From: JBBDIM01 sp040880405
Lineage (GTDB): Bacteria > Planctomycetota > Planctomycetia > Pirellulales > Pirellulaceae
Assembly: GCA_040880405.1 (NCBI GenBank)
Contig: JBBDIM010000079.1
Span: 62,001-126,000, forward strand
Direction: 5' to 3'
Length of the DNA: 64,000 nt
Of this stretch, positions 26,201 to 33,987 are shown piece after piece; position 1 is the first letter of the stretch; every line of letters starts with the position of its first letter. The notes beneath the pieces were generated by a model. That model ran no database searches and had not been told where the DNA came from. It worked only from the letters and a program-made list of their open reading frames with translations. Both the position numbers and the translations under genes were made by a program.

Positions 26201-27086
26201 ATCGATGCGGCAATTCGCCCAACAGCAACGGCAAACGGGGCAACTCGCCTCGCAGGTAGCCGAGCAAACCCAGATCGCCAACATGCCGGTTCGCCAAGCC
26301 TTGGAGGCCGCCTCGCAGCTTCCGCTGGCGATGCTGCCCCCAGGGATGGAAGCCGCCCTGGCTGATCAAATGGCCGCTAGTGTTGAGGCCACTGGCGAAG
26401 CAAGTGCCGAGGCGAGTGGCGAAGCTGCGGGTGATCCAATGGGGCAAGCTGCTGGTGAGCCAGGTCAGAGCGGAGAACCGGCTGGCAGTGGTGAGCCAGG
26501 CGGTGAGCCAAGTGGCGAGTCAGGAGAGAGTGGCGGACCACCCGCTTCAGGTTCTCCCAGCGGCCCAGGTGCCTCGACCGAAATGGGAACCGGCTTCGTC
26601 TCCGATGCCCCGCAAGCCACGGCTGAAGCGATTGCCGGTGCTGAGGCGATGCAGGCCTTGGCGGCCGTGTTACCTCCTTCGGCTCGGCAGGAAAACTGGG
26701 AGTTGATGCCCGCCGGGGCGCGTGACGAGGATGGCTCGATGGCCGCTGCGGCGGCGATGTCGGAAAACGCCTCCGCCTCCGCGGAAGCGGCCGCCGAAGG
26801 GGCCTCTGCTGGAGAGCCAAGCGATGAACCAGGCTCCCCGGGAAACAGCGGCGCCCCCATGGGCAGTAGCGAGGGTGGCGAAGGAAGCGAAGGTCAACCG
26901 CAGGAAGAGATGGCCGCCGGGGCTCGCCCCGGTGACGCCGAGACCCAACGGCGGAGCTTCGAGCGGGAGCCTTGGTTCACGAAACTGCCACCCGGGGTGC
27001 AACAGTCGATCCGAGCCAGTCTCCGTCGTGCACCACCCAAAGGTTATGAAGAACGTCTGAAACTCTATTTCCAAAACATTGAATAA
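23277..27086 (+). CDS. Giant exported coiled-coil and Gly/Ser/Glu/Pro low-complexity protein
   Basis: 1269 residues with an N-terminal signal peptide (LLIALVGCTTWLLASTPASAQ). From about residue 30 to 600 it is almost continuous heptad-rich helix with many Gln, Ala and Glu. From about 610 onwards low-complexity blocks appear (repeated S/A-G-E-P units such as GEPAGSGEPGGEPSGESGES), interrupted by helical islands near 680-760, 850-890 and 950-1010. The final 40 residues are ordered and look conserved: REPWFTKLPPGVQQSIRASL, then a basic PPKGYEERL ending FQNIE. That C-terminal block is what I recall from planctomycete proteins of this type. The gene is coupled to its upstream neighbour by ATGA overlap. 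It may act as a stretched scaffold or linker in the VWA complex; no catalytic motif is present. Confidence 0.75.
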   Translation: MTRRNPMLLIALVGCTTWLLASTPASAQGPELGKLRRQQFAQQQAQNLARQLVSRVLDLQAAQLEENGLTDLPIYKDIRGMGSNIDRLVENEMSGVVELLVKAQEAQPEARGPLVTQARDEVRGILLALMTERQRLFRRLQLARLEAQTRELISVQRRVENQTRDLPRRAVRERDALALTALSGQRDTGAMFENLVEMVDEVSRWGGQIGASALAGKQSLQETETKNWLAKAETSLTGGEFLPAADNQREVINGLRKLLEKLQQSQSSADRELEAALASVSELIEDQVNIKEESQETPLTAERADELSQRQDDISQRIQDLVRQLDEFASAQAPLETGQKAASDAAEQLFEQQQAAALESQEEVLASLEALRDMMEIKAETIQPEKSADQLAEEIAKLQSAQEQLAEAQSLQADAQEAWSQEEKPNAQHAQEAQKRAIDKLAEAARTTDLPAHVEPLLNQAQQLAEKAQDQLASADAANPEQAAAVAEALEQATDATRQSLEELSSTLADTQRKQLATAVAELARAAEALDRAAASERDISRELATAAESGKQVTASDLAEMKKTQAQIERVVERAKTGTDQTAPAAQESLARALEKVQAATESLPEKGSAEADAPSDSAAASGESANNGADPANPDSATAESTAETGSESAGQPEGDTPAPSGESPNPQPTAEAAQQLAEAANLLRKEAKNAARELSRTAQGQLDQIDSAQSELAQISQNSEKPQAGQLNQIADDVGQIAPEASAMLRNQADQAAQAAMQDPGADRPDANDPDADPSGSTPMGDNPGGSEPAASDPEGSEPAGGEPATEPAAGDDASGEETGASEPPAGPMPISGSPPAPSTEQAMASLAGRRMPIAEDKAAADQLAMLLDNMHASRDEIGALANQFLEEQAALAAATPTGEAAGEAAGEPQSGEPAEGASGEAPSSGDPANGAPSEAGNAGQPSGEGAPPSGNQPPANESAAPASEVARQLSESMRQFAQQQRQTGQLASQVAEQTQIANMPVRQALEAASQLPLAMLPPGMEAALADQMAASVEATGEASAEASGEAAGDPMGQAAGEPGQSGEPAGSGEPGGEPSGESGESGGPPASGSPSGPGASTEMGTGFVSDAPQATAEAIAGAEAMQALAAVLPPSARQENWELMPAGARDEDGSMAAAAAMSENASASAEAAAEGASAGEPSDEPGSPGNSGAPMGSSEGGEGSEGQPQEEMAAGARPGDAETQRRSFEREPWFTKLPPGVQQSIRASLRRAPPKGYEERLKLYFQNIE

Positions 27087-27148
27087 CACTCGCGAGTTCC
27101 ACTTCGCGCACTTATTTTCCACACCGATGAAACCGAGAGGCAACTCCC

Positions 27149-28180
27149 ATGGCAAGCGAACCGATTTCCCAAGATGATGTAGCCGCTGTGCAAGGCTGCG
27201 AGCGAGCCTATGGGCAGCTCCGCGATGAGCTGGCCAAGGTGATTGTTGGCCAGGACGAAGTGATCGAGCAGGTGCTGATCGCCATGCTCGCCAAGGGGCA
27301 TGCCTTACTGGAAGGGGTGCCGGGGCTGGCCAAGACATTGTTAATTAGCTCGTTGGCAGAGTCGCTGCACTTGAGCTTCAAGCGAATCCAGTTCACCCCA
27401 GACCTGATGCCGACCGATATCACCGGAACCGAAATCATCCAGGAAGACCTGGAGACCCGCCAGCGAAGCTACCAGTTTTTGGAAGGTCCCTTGTTCGCCA
27501 ACCTGATTCTGGCGGACGAAATCAACCGGACACCTCCTAAAACCCAAGCCGCGATGCTCGAAGCGATGCAGGAGCGTCAGGTCAGCGCGGGGGGCACCAT
27601 CCGCAAGCTGCCGGAACCGTTCTTTGTGCTTGCGACCCAAAACCCGCTGGAGCAAGAAGGGACCTATCCTCTGCCAGAGGCCCAGTTGGACCGGTTCCTG
27701 TTGCACATCAGGGTCGACTACCCATCCGGTGCGGAAGAGTGGGAAATCGCCCGGCGGATTACCAGCGGAGAACAACAAACCTTGTCACCCTGCCTTTCCG
27801 GCGAACAGATCGTTCAGTTCCAAAAGCTAGTCAAACGGGTGCCGGTCAGCGATCAGGTACTGGGCTACGCCTGGGCTCTGGTCCGCGCGACACGCCCCGG
27901 CACGCCGGAGGCCCCGGACTTTGTCAATCAATCGGTCGCCTGGGGTGCCGGTCCGCGTGGTTTGCTCACCTTGGTGACCTGCGCCAAAGCCCGGGCCATT
28001 TTATACGGCCGGTATCACGCCAGCGCCAGTGATATCCAGGCAGTAGTCAAACCGGCCTTGCGTCACCGGATGGCGGCCAATTACTCCGCCCAGGCCAACA
28101 ACCTAAACAGCGACGCACTGATCGACATGCTGCTGGAAACGATCCCGGCCGAGCGGGTTTACGAGTGCCCTGCCGCTTAG
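27149..28180 (+). CDS. MoxR-family AAA+ ATPase
   Basis: 343 residues. MoxR ATPases act as chaperone-like machines that work with VWA proteins. The Walker A region reads EGVPGLAKT (Gly-Leu-Ala-Lys-Thr), Walker B is NLILADEINR with the following TPPKTQAAMLEAMQER, and sensor 1 appears as FVLATQNPLEQEGTYPLPEAQ, all hallmark MoxR sequences. The C-terminal lid is present (GAGPRGLLTLVTCAKARA). The ATG at 27149 is preceded by GAGG. It is followed by the DUF58 gene after 45 bases, the classical MoxR-DUF58 pair, while the VWA and BatA genes lie upstream in reversed order relative to many genomes. Cytoplasmic. Confidence 0.95.
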   Translation: MASEPISQDDVAAVQGCERAYGQLRDELAKVIVGQDEVIEQVLIAMLAKGHALLEGVPGLAKTLLISSLAESLHLSFKRIQFTPDLMPTDITGTEIIQEDLETRQRSYQFLEGPLFANLILADEINRTPPKTQAAMLEAMQERQVSAGGTIRKLPEPFFVLATQNPLEQEGTYPLPEAQLDRFLLHIRVDYPSGAEEWEIARRITSGEQQTLSPCLSGEQIVQFQKLVKRVPVSDQVLGYAWALVRATRPGTPEAPDFVNQSVAWGAGPRGLLTLVTCAKARAILYGRYHASASDIQAVVKPALRHRMAANYSAQANNLNSDALIDMLLETIPAERVYECPAA

Positions 28181-28225
28181 TACCCAGGTAAGCGGAAAAG
28201 ATTTCAACAGCGAGAAGAAACACCC

Positions 28226-29131
28226 ATGGCTGGCATGTTATCCCGGTATTTGGATATCGAATTTCTGCGGCAACTGGGTGGCGTTTCGCTTCAGCCGCGC
28301 GGATTGGTCCAGGGCAACTTGGCGGGGGCTCATAAGTCTCCTAGTTCCGGGTTCGCCGTCGAGTTCGCGGGGCATCGAGAGTATGTGCCGGGGGACGATC
28401 CCAAACATATCGACTGGCGCGTCTTCTTTACGCGCGACAAGTACTTCATCAAACAGTACGAGATGGAGACCAACTACACCTGCCATCTGCTGCTGGATAT
28501 CAGCCGCTCGATGCGGTATGGCGAGGGGGATGAGCAAAAGCTGATGCATGCGGCGCGGATTGCGGTCACGCTGGGCCATAGCATTGTGCGGCAGACCGAC
28601 AAGATCTCGCTGACCACGTTCGACGCGACCCTCAAGGGACACATCCCGCCGAGCAACTCGCTGCATCAGATAATCCGGATGACGCAGCACCTGGAGGAAA
28701 CTGAGGCCGAGGAGAAGACCGACTTGCGGCAGTGCCTGGCGGAGTTCTCCGAACGATTGTCGCGGCGGGAAATCGTGATGATCTTCAGCGACTTCTTCGG
28801 CGACTTGGAAGCTCTCGAACAGGCAATTCAGCGGCTCCGGTTCAATAAGCATGAGGTGGTCCTGTTCCAAGTGATGCACGACCACGAGCTGAATTTCAAC
28901 TTGGATGGCATGACCAAGTTCGTGGGATTGGAAATTCCGGACGACCTCCTGGCCCAACCAAGCGACATCCGGCCAGCGTATCTGGCGGCGGTCCAGCGGT
29001 TCAATGACGAACTGGAGGATCTCGCGCGTCGTAACGACTGCGATCATTTGCTCATCAACACCGGCACACCTCCGGGACCCGCCTTCTGGGAATATCTCAA
29101 TCGCCGCTCAATCCGTGCCCGTCGAGTCTAG
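28226..29131 (+). CDS. DUF58 domain protein of the MoxR/VWA cluster
   Basis: 301 residues, soluble, and without the N-terminal membrane helices of longer DUF58 proteins. The signature GHREYVPGDDPKHIDWRVFF is present near residue 50, and a vWA-like core follows with a metal site that reads LLLDISRSMRYG (D-x-S-x-S), so the fold resembles a VWA domain that could engage the MoxR ATPase. It sits directly after the MoxR gene, as in most bacteria. The start is ATG 28226 with only a weak AGAAG upstream. The gene closes the seven-gene forward cluster; the next gene, a GNAT acetyltransferase with different base composition, begins after 55 bases. Confidence 0.92.
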   Translation: MAGMLSRYLDIEFLRQLGGVSLQPRGLVQGNLAGAHKSPSSGFAVEFAGHREYVPGDDPKHIDWRVFFTRDKYFIKQYEMETNYTCHLLLDISRSMRYGEGDEQKLMHAARIAVTLGHSIVRQTDKISLTTFDATLKGHIPPSNSLHQIIRMTQHLEETEAEEKTDLRQCLAEFSERLSRREIVMIFSDFFGDLEALEQAIQRLRFNKHEVVLFQVMHDHELNFNLDGMTKFVGLEIPDDLLAQPSDIRPAYLAAVQRFNDELEDLARRNDCDHLLINTGTPPGPAFWEYLNRRSIRARRV

Positions 29132-29186
29132 TGGGGGATCAAAATCGCGAAGGAATTGTTGAGTCCACTACAGCGAATTAAGTCCC

Positions 29187-29690
29187 ATGACTTTTGACCC
29201 CGTCGAACACCCGATTTCAATAAGAATCGCAACTTCCGCTGAATCCCCAAAGGTTCAGTCGATACGAGAATACGCTTTTGAATCTGTCCGAGCCATTTAT
29301 TCGCCTGTCGGTGTGAGCCACATTACACCTGTGTCGGTCCACGAGAATCGAGTTGATGCCGTCGCTTCAATCGGTGATGCAGATGCCGGCGTAATGGGGA
29401 TTTACTCTGACGGGTCGATTCTGCGGGTTACTGGACTTGGCGTGTTGCCAGCATTCCGCCGATGCGGAATTGCATCGGCTCTCCTGGGCTTTGCGGGGCA
29501 AGTTGCGATAGAACGAGGTTGTCGGGAGGTTGGATTATTCACGATTCGTGAAACGGACAACCTCAAAGTATTTCTGAAATTAGGTTTTGCGGTCTTCCAT
29601 GAGGAGATCGCGGATTGGTGCGAAAGCAATCGATTCAACACTTTGCATGAAGTGGAAATGAGGAGGCCCGTCAAACCACAACCGCCTTAG
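29187..29690 (+). CDS. GNAT-family N-acetyltransferase
   Basis: 167 residues. The acetyl-CoA-binding motif A is clear: TGLGVLPAFRRCGIASALLG with R/Q-x-x-G-x-A in the usual place, followed by VGLFTIRETDNLKVFLKLGF, the typical beta-4/alpha-4 to beta-5 block with the conserved FLKLGF. The substrate is unknown. The N-terminal 12 residues before the fold are short, so the length is normal. Base composition is visibly richer in A and T and has fewer rare GC-ending codons than its neighbours, and it stands between two clusters without an operon partner, which suits a recently acquired gene, although composition alone is weak evidence. The ATG at 29187 has no strong ribosome binding site. Confidence 0.85.
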   Translation: MTFDPVEHPISIRIATSAESPKVQSIREYAFESVRAIYSPVGVSHITPVSVHENRVDAVASIGDADAGVMGIYSDGSILRVTGLGVLPAFRRCGIASALLGFAGQVAIERGCREVGLFTIRETDNLKVFLKLGFAVFHEEIADWCESNRFNTLHEVEMRRPVKPQPP

Positions 29691-30046
29691 TCTCATCCGA
29701 TGCCCCAACCACGGCAATCGCTCGCTCTATCCAACAGATCTTTGGCAAACCACTGGTCAAAAATGGGCCCATCGCTCCCAGTGCACGGTCAATCCGCAAA
29801 GCACCCCACCTTTGGTCATTTGTGGTGATCGGGTTTGCCGAAGAATCCCCATTATTTGATTAAGGGTGGCGTACTTTCCATTGACAGCAACGGAAAAATC
29901 ATCATCATTAAAGTGTAGATGCGACGAATATTGTCGTGGGACGAACTGGCCGAGACTCCTTTTTAATCTCGGCGCGACCTGCACAGGGGGCTCGCCGCAA
30001 CGTAAACAGACGTTAATGCCGCGAAAGTGCACATTGGGGATAAGGT
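29691..30046. other. Intergenic region upstream of the HTH protein
   Basis: About 355 bases without a supported gene. An antisense frame at 29757-30032 lacks family resemblance and a ribosome binding site. A 7-base-pair hairpin (GCCGAGA/TCTCGGC) around a T-rich loop lies near 29952-29977, and a -35-like TTGACA sits at 29881. Confidence 0.45.
29881..29910 (+). promoter_or_regulatory. Possible promoter for the HTH gene
   Basis: A perfect -35 consensus TTGACA (29881-29886) is followed at 17 bases by a poor -10 candidate (ATCATT). It lies about 140 bases upstream of the HTH gene on the right strand. Weak on its own. Confidence 0.22.
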
Positions 30047-31222
30047 ATGAAATTTTCCTTCCGACTAGCCGAACTACTTAACCACTCGCCCGACCCGAAG
30101 AAGCGTCCCGGGACGATCAAGGCGATCTGTGACTTCACCGGTTTGGACCGGCATCAGGTCTCTTCACTGCTGAAGAACGAGGCGAAGTACATTCCGCTGA
30201 GTGCCTTGTCGCAGGTGTGCGACTTCCTGATCAAGCATGGATACGCCGAAGCGAATCAACTGCCGGGGGCCCTGTTCGCGGTCGAACCGGAAAACTTTTG
30301 GGAACTGCTGGCGCGGCGAAAACGAGTTGAGATGTGTCTGGGCATCCGGGCCGATGAGAACTGGGCCGAAGGGGCCTGGGTCGTCGCCTCCGACAGCATT
30401 CTGCAGGGGCAACTTTTAACCGGGATTTCCACGCTCGGGGGCACCGCCAAGTATCGTGCTGCCGAGCCCCCACAAGAGATCAACGGGATTTCGGGGGATC
30501 GGATTGTGGCCCGAGATGCCCCCATCCCGCAACCGGAAGACCTGTTCCAAACGTTGGTTTGGGCACCGGGTCAGGCGGAAGAGGAAGAGGTCCACTCGCG
30601 GGCCAACGAGGTCTACACCAGCTTCCAAAACGTCGATGGCGACAAGGCGCTGATCAGCTTGGGGAGTATCCGCAGCAACCCGGTGATCGAGTTGGGTCTG
30701 GCCGCCGCCTTCGGTGCCGAACCGTTTGTGAGCCTGGATGAGGTGGAAAAACCAGGGGATCGACCGATCCCGATTTATCTGCGGCATCGGGAAAAGAACG
30801 TCGAACAGCCCGCTTCCTGCTGTGGTGGTGCCCAACTGTCCAAGACGGTCGCCCCAGAGATTCCCGGCTTCTATTACGAGAAGGCGGACGGAAGCTGGGA
30901 CTGCGTGAAATGGGACGAAACCACGTACGAGCCTGCCTATTTATTCTATATCTACCATGAGTCGCAAGGACGCCTGGAAATGATGCTGGGAGGCTATTCC
31001 GGCCGAGGAACCCGGCTTTTAGCCAAAACCTTGTCGAGCCGTCCGGAAGAGTTCTGGCCGCCGGTCTTTAGTGGGAACGGGGTCCAAATCGGGGCGTACG
31101 TCATCCAGTACGAACTGAAACGACAGAAGAAACACCGGAGCGTGCTGGTTGCGGACTACTCCTCGACCACCAAAGTGATCCCGCTCGACGCGAAATCGAT
31201 CGAGAAGCGACTGGTGACCTAA
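30047..31222 (+). CDS. Helix-turn-helix protein with unknown C-terminal domain
   Basis: 391 residues. The N-terminal 70 residues look like a lambda-repressor/Xre-type DNA-binding domain: IKAICDFTGLDRHQVSSLLK with a helix-turn-helix-like pattern and a following helix with SALSQVCDFLIKHGY. The remaining 320 residues form an alpha/beta domain that I do not recognise; it contains GDRIVARDAPIPQPEDLF, a Cys-Cys pair in ASCCGGAQLSK, and a C-terminal beta region. Similar two-part proteins occur widely in planctomycetes and may sense a ligand or a nucleotide. The ATG at 30047 follows a GGGGATAAGG Shine-Dalgarno-like stretch. It is monocistronic and convergent with the sigma/anti-sigma pair downstream. 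Confidence 0.7.
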   Translation: MKFSFRLAELLNHSPDPKKRPGTIKAICDFTGLDRHQVSSLLKNEAKYIPLSALSQVCDFLIKHGYAEANQLPGALFAVEPENFWELLARRKRVEMCLGIRADENWAEGAWVVASDSILQGQLLTGISTLGGTAKYRAAEPPQEINGISGDRIVARDAPIPQPEDLFQTLVWAPGQAEEEEVHSRANEVYTSFQNVDGDKALISLGSIRSNPVIELGLAAAFGAEPFVSLDEVEKPGDRPIPIYLRHREKNVEQPASCCGGAQLSKTVAPEIPGFYYEKADGSWDCVKWDETTYEPAYLFYIYHESQGRLEMMLGGYSGRGTRLLAKTLSSRPEEFWPPVFSGNGVQIGAYVIQYELKRQKKHRSVLVADYSSTTKVIPLDAKSIEKRLVT

Positions 31223-31294
31223 CTTCGGCAATCCATGGGCGTCCCGGAATCCGACTCTCCGGGTCGTTCAGATGCGGGTCGCTTGATAGAGTTC

Positions 31295-31329
31295 AAAGAT
31301 GATCCCACTTACGGCTTAGGATCATCTTT
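31295..31329. repeat. Perfect 11-bp inverted repeat at a convergent gene end
   Basis: AAAGATGATCC (31295-31305) pairs with GGATCATCTTT (31319-31329). It spans the 3' end of the anti-sigma gene and faces the end of the HTH gene, so it could act as a weak bidirectional terminator, but neither strand shows a strong T-run after the stem. Confidence 0.45.
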
Positions 31330-31569
31330 GCCGCGGGCGTCGAGAATCGCCCGAACGAGTTCTTCGGGGACGTTGGCCGAAATGTCTTTTTCTTCCTCCT
31401 GGCAGACCTTAATGCCGAGTCGGGTCGCCTCGTGGTAGTTCTCCAGGTAGTGCAGGCAGCAGGGACAACGCTCCAAGTGGGTCTTGACCACGCACATCGT
31501 CTCCGGCGGTAGATTACCTTCCAGGTAATCCCCCATGAAGTCGTACAGTTGTTTGCATGTAAGCTTCAT
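31309..31569 (-). CDS. Zinc-finger (zf-HC2) anti-sigma factor
   Basis: 86 residues with the anti-sigma zinc-binding motif H-x3-C-x2-C (KTHLERCPCCLHY), preceded by the typical helix CKQLYDFMGDYLEGNLPP. Such proteins hold an ECF sigma factor inactive in the cytoplasm until a redox or stress signal releases it. There is no membrane segment, so this is a soluble form. The start ATG overlaps the stop of the upstream sigma gene by four bases (31566-31569), giving translational coupling and fixing the start. The C-terminal 30 residues are acidic and then Arg/Lys-rich and may contact the sigma factor. Redox regulation through the zinc site is possible but not shown. Confidence 0.85.
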   Translation of the reverse strand: MKLTCKQLYDFMGDYLEGNLPPETMCVVKTHLERCPCCLHYLENYHEATRLGIKVCQEEEKDISANVPEELVRAILDARGKDDPKP

Positions 31570-32198
31570 TCCGAGCCGCTGGACTGTCTCATATGAGGAT
31601 CAAGTAACGTTTTTAAGGCCTGGCGGGCCCGATGTAAACGAGTTTTCACGGCCGGTACGGTTATATCGAGCCGGGCGGCCGTCTCATCGGTGCTTAACTG
31701 TTCGATGTCGCGAAGCAGCAAAACGGTGCGATAAGTCTCTGGTAATTCCGCGATTGAGCGGCGAACCACATCCCGCGTCTCACGGTCCTGGACCGCCGTG
31801 TCGTAGGTGACGGCCCACGCCGGTTCAGGAGCGTCGCGGTGGCCATCGACCGAGAACCGAGGCAATAGGTCGTCGACCGGGCGTTCCGGCTTTCTTCGCT
31901 GGGTGCGGAGCTTCATCAGCGAGGCGTTCACCACAATCCGGTGCAGCCAGGTCGAGAGCTTGGAATTTCCCTCAAAATTCTCGATCGCCTTGAAAGCGGA
32001 CAGAAAGGCGTCCTGGACCACGTCCTGAGCGTCCTGTTCCTGGCTTAAAAATCGCCGGGCGACCAACAGCATCCGCCCGCCATATTCCCGCACTAGGTGC
32101 TCGTACGCGGACGGATCACCCGCTCGCAGGGCAGCCAGCAACTCCGTATCGCTTTCCCAGCGAGTTGGCAGTGGTTCGGGTTGCCGTGGAGTATCCAT
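31566..32198 (-). CDS. ECF sigma factor with cognate zinc anti-sigma
   Basis: 210 residues, ECF sigma. Region 2 is seen in FLSQEQDAQDVVQDAFLSAFKAIENFEG with the aromatic WLHRIVVNASLMKLR that follows, and region 4 in AELPETYRTVLLLRDIEQLS and the recognition helix continuing to AVKTRLHRARQALK. I chose the ATG at 32198 because region 2 starts properly after it; the frame continues upstream without family resemblance. The gene overlaps the anti-sigma gene by four bases, forming the usual two-gene unit. Its 120-base gap to the divergent ceramidase-like gene should hold an autoregulated promoter, but I cannot see a recognisable -35/-10 pair. Confidence 0.9.
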   Translation of the reverse strand: MDTPRQPEPLPTRWESDTELLAALRAGDPSAYEHLVREYGGRMLLVARRFLSQEQDAQDVVQDAFLSAFKAIENFEGNSKLSTWLHRIVVNASLMKLRTQRRKPERPVDDLLPRFSVDGHRDAPEPAWAVTYDTAVQDRETRDVVRRSIAELPETYRTVLLLRDIEQLSTDETAARLDITVPAVKTRLHRARQALKTLLDPHMRQSSGSE

Positions 32199-32430
32199 CT
32201 TCTGAACGATACCAAACCGAGGTCGGGGCGTCCATCGAGTACCCCGAGACTTCAAACTTCTCACTTGAAACTTGGAACAGACTCGCAAAGTATACCAGGT
32301 AACCACCACGGCACCGCCGCCAACTCCCCAAATATGCTATTTGCATTGGACAGTCGGGTGGCATTACATTGGGTGAAATCCGGCTAGCAACCACCCTCCC
32401 CACTCGCACCTCTTCCGCTGGTAGTCTTCC

Positions 32431-33927
32431 ATGACCTGGTCCCGATTGCGTTTCCATACCATGTGGCAACAAGCGATACGTCGCTCTGGCCCATCATCTA
32501 ACCGGCGGTCCCATTCCCTAATCGTGCTGCTGGTAGGCATCGCCTGCGTCATGGTTTCCGCCACCTGCCAAGCGGAAGCAAACCTGCAAGTCGCGGTGGG
32601 TGAGATCGATATCACACCGAAAATCGATGCCGCGGTGCCGGTTTGGATCGCGGGCTACGGACATGGTAGAGCCGCCATGTCGGTTCACGACCCGATCATG
32701 GCCAGGGCCTTGCTCCTTTCGGACGGGTCCAAGCGAATGGCACTCGTGAGTGTCGATTTGATCGGGCTGCAATTTCAAGAGACCGAGCGTATCCGCGAGC
32801 GACTGCCCGACCTGGACTACATCATGGTGGCCAGCACCCACAACCATGAAGGCCCCGATACGATTGGGATCTGGGGCGAGAATCCTTTGCGGCGGGGTGT
32901 CGACGAGGCATACCTGGACTTGGTGGTGAACCGGGTGGCCAAATTACTCACTTCGCTGGAAGCGAACCTGGAACCGGTCACCATGGAACTGGGGACGACT
33001 CGTCGGCCCGATTTACTACATGACAGTCGACTCCCAATCGTGCTGGATCCTGTGATTCGGGCACTTCTGTTTCGTTCCACCAAGGGTGGAGAACCGGTCG
33101 CCCTGTTGCTCCAGCAGAATTGCCATCCGGAAGCCCTCGGTTCCAAGAATACGGCCCTAACCGCCGATTTCCCCCACTACACGATCGGCTATCTGCGGGA
33201 GAAACTCGATTGCCCGGTGGTGCTCGTGAGTGGGGCGATTGGCGGCCTCATGGCACCTCCACCCAGTGGTATTCAAGACGAGGCGGGACGTGAACTTCCG
33301 TTTGGCACGTTCGAATACGCCAAACGGTATGGTAACGAGTTGGGTGCCGCTACGATGATCGCATTAGAAAACGCGAAATCACTCCCAGGCATCCCGCTCG
33401 ATGTCGAAACCCGACAAGTCGCCATCCCAATCGACAATTATATGTATCGCTTGGCCCGGTCCTTGAAAGTGATCGTCCGGGAATCCTACGAGTGGACCGG
33501 CTCACCCGAGAAGTTCGGAAAAGCGGTAAGCGTCGATTTCCGACCCGATCGCCCCGCGACGCGGACCGAGGTAGCATTGATTCGGATGGGAGATCTGGCA
33601 ATCGCCTGCTTACCGGGGGAACTGAACCCGGAACTGGTGTACGGCGAGATTGTCGATCCTCCCGAAGCGAATGTCGATTTCCCGGACGCCCCGCCGGAAC
33701 CTCATTTGACCGCGATGTTCGCCGATCGGCCTTGGATGTTCATCGGGCTGGCCAACGACGAAGTCGGTTACATCATTCCCAAACGTCAGTGGGATTTTGA
33801 TCCACCCTATGCCTATGGCCGAGCGAAACCGCAATATGGCGAGATCAACAGTTGCGGCCCGGATACCGCTCCCATCTTGCTGAACTCCTTGCGGGATTGC
33901 TTTCAGGAGCTTGAAAAACGCTGGTAG
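32431..33927 (+). CDS. Secreted neutral/alkaline non-lysosomal ceramidase-like protein
   Basis: 498 residues with a signal peptide (LIVLLVGIACVMVSATCQAE). The mature part begins with LQVAVGEIDITPKID, a feature of the neutral ceramidase N-terminal domain family, and carries MVASTHNHEGPDT, the His-x-His zinc block of that fold, and NCHPEALGSKNT with another His. The enzymes split N-acyl bonds of sphingolipids, but the planctomycete members with this head are probably broader amidases or hydrolases; the substrate is unknown. The start may be ATG 32431 or ATG 32461, neither with a clear ribosome binding site. It is flanked by a divergent sigma gene and a convergent TPR gene, so is probably alone on its transcript. 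Confidence 0.82.
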   Translation: MTWSRLRFHTMWQQAIRRSGPSSNRRSHSLIVLLVGIACVMVSATCQAEANLQVAVGEIDITPKIDAAVPVWIAGYGHGRAAMSVHDPIMARALLLSDGSKRMALVSVDLIGLQFQETERIRERLPDLDYIMVASTHNHEGPDTIGIWGENPLRRGVDEAYLDLVVNRVAKLLTSLEANLEPVTMELGTTRRPDLLHDSRLPIVLDPVIRALLFRSTKGGEPVALLLQQNCHPEALGSKNTALTADFPHYTIGYLREKLDCPVVLVSGAIGGLMAPPPSGIQDEAGRELPFGTFEYAKRYGNELGAATMIALENAKSLPGIPLDVETRQVAIPIDNYMYRLARSLKVIVRESYEWTGSPEKFGKAVSVDFRPDRPATRTEVALIRMGDLAIACLPGELNPELVYGEIVDPPEANVDFPDAPPEPHLTAMFADRPWMFIGLANDEVGYIIPKRQWDFDPPYAYGRAKPQYGEINSCGPDTAPILLNSLRDCFQELEKRW

Positions 33928-33987
33928 TGTGAATCAACGGCATCACCTTTCGCCGCTTCCAGGGTGAATTGTCACACCCCGCTAGGG

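Noticed and set aside
23277..27086. CRISPR-like or satellite repeat in the Gly/Ser/Glu/Pro region
   Set aside because: The repeats are short, imperfect, in frame and code for low-complexity protein; there are no uniform spacers.
29757..30032. Reverse 91-residue frame upstream of the HTH gene
   Set aside because: No start signal, overlaps the likely promoter, and lacks family resemblance.
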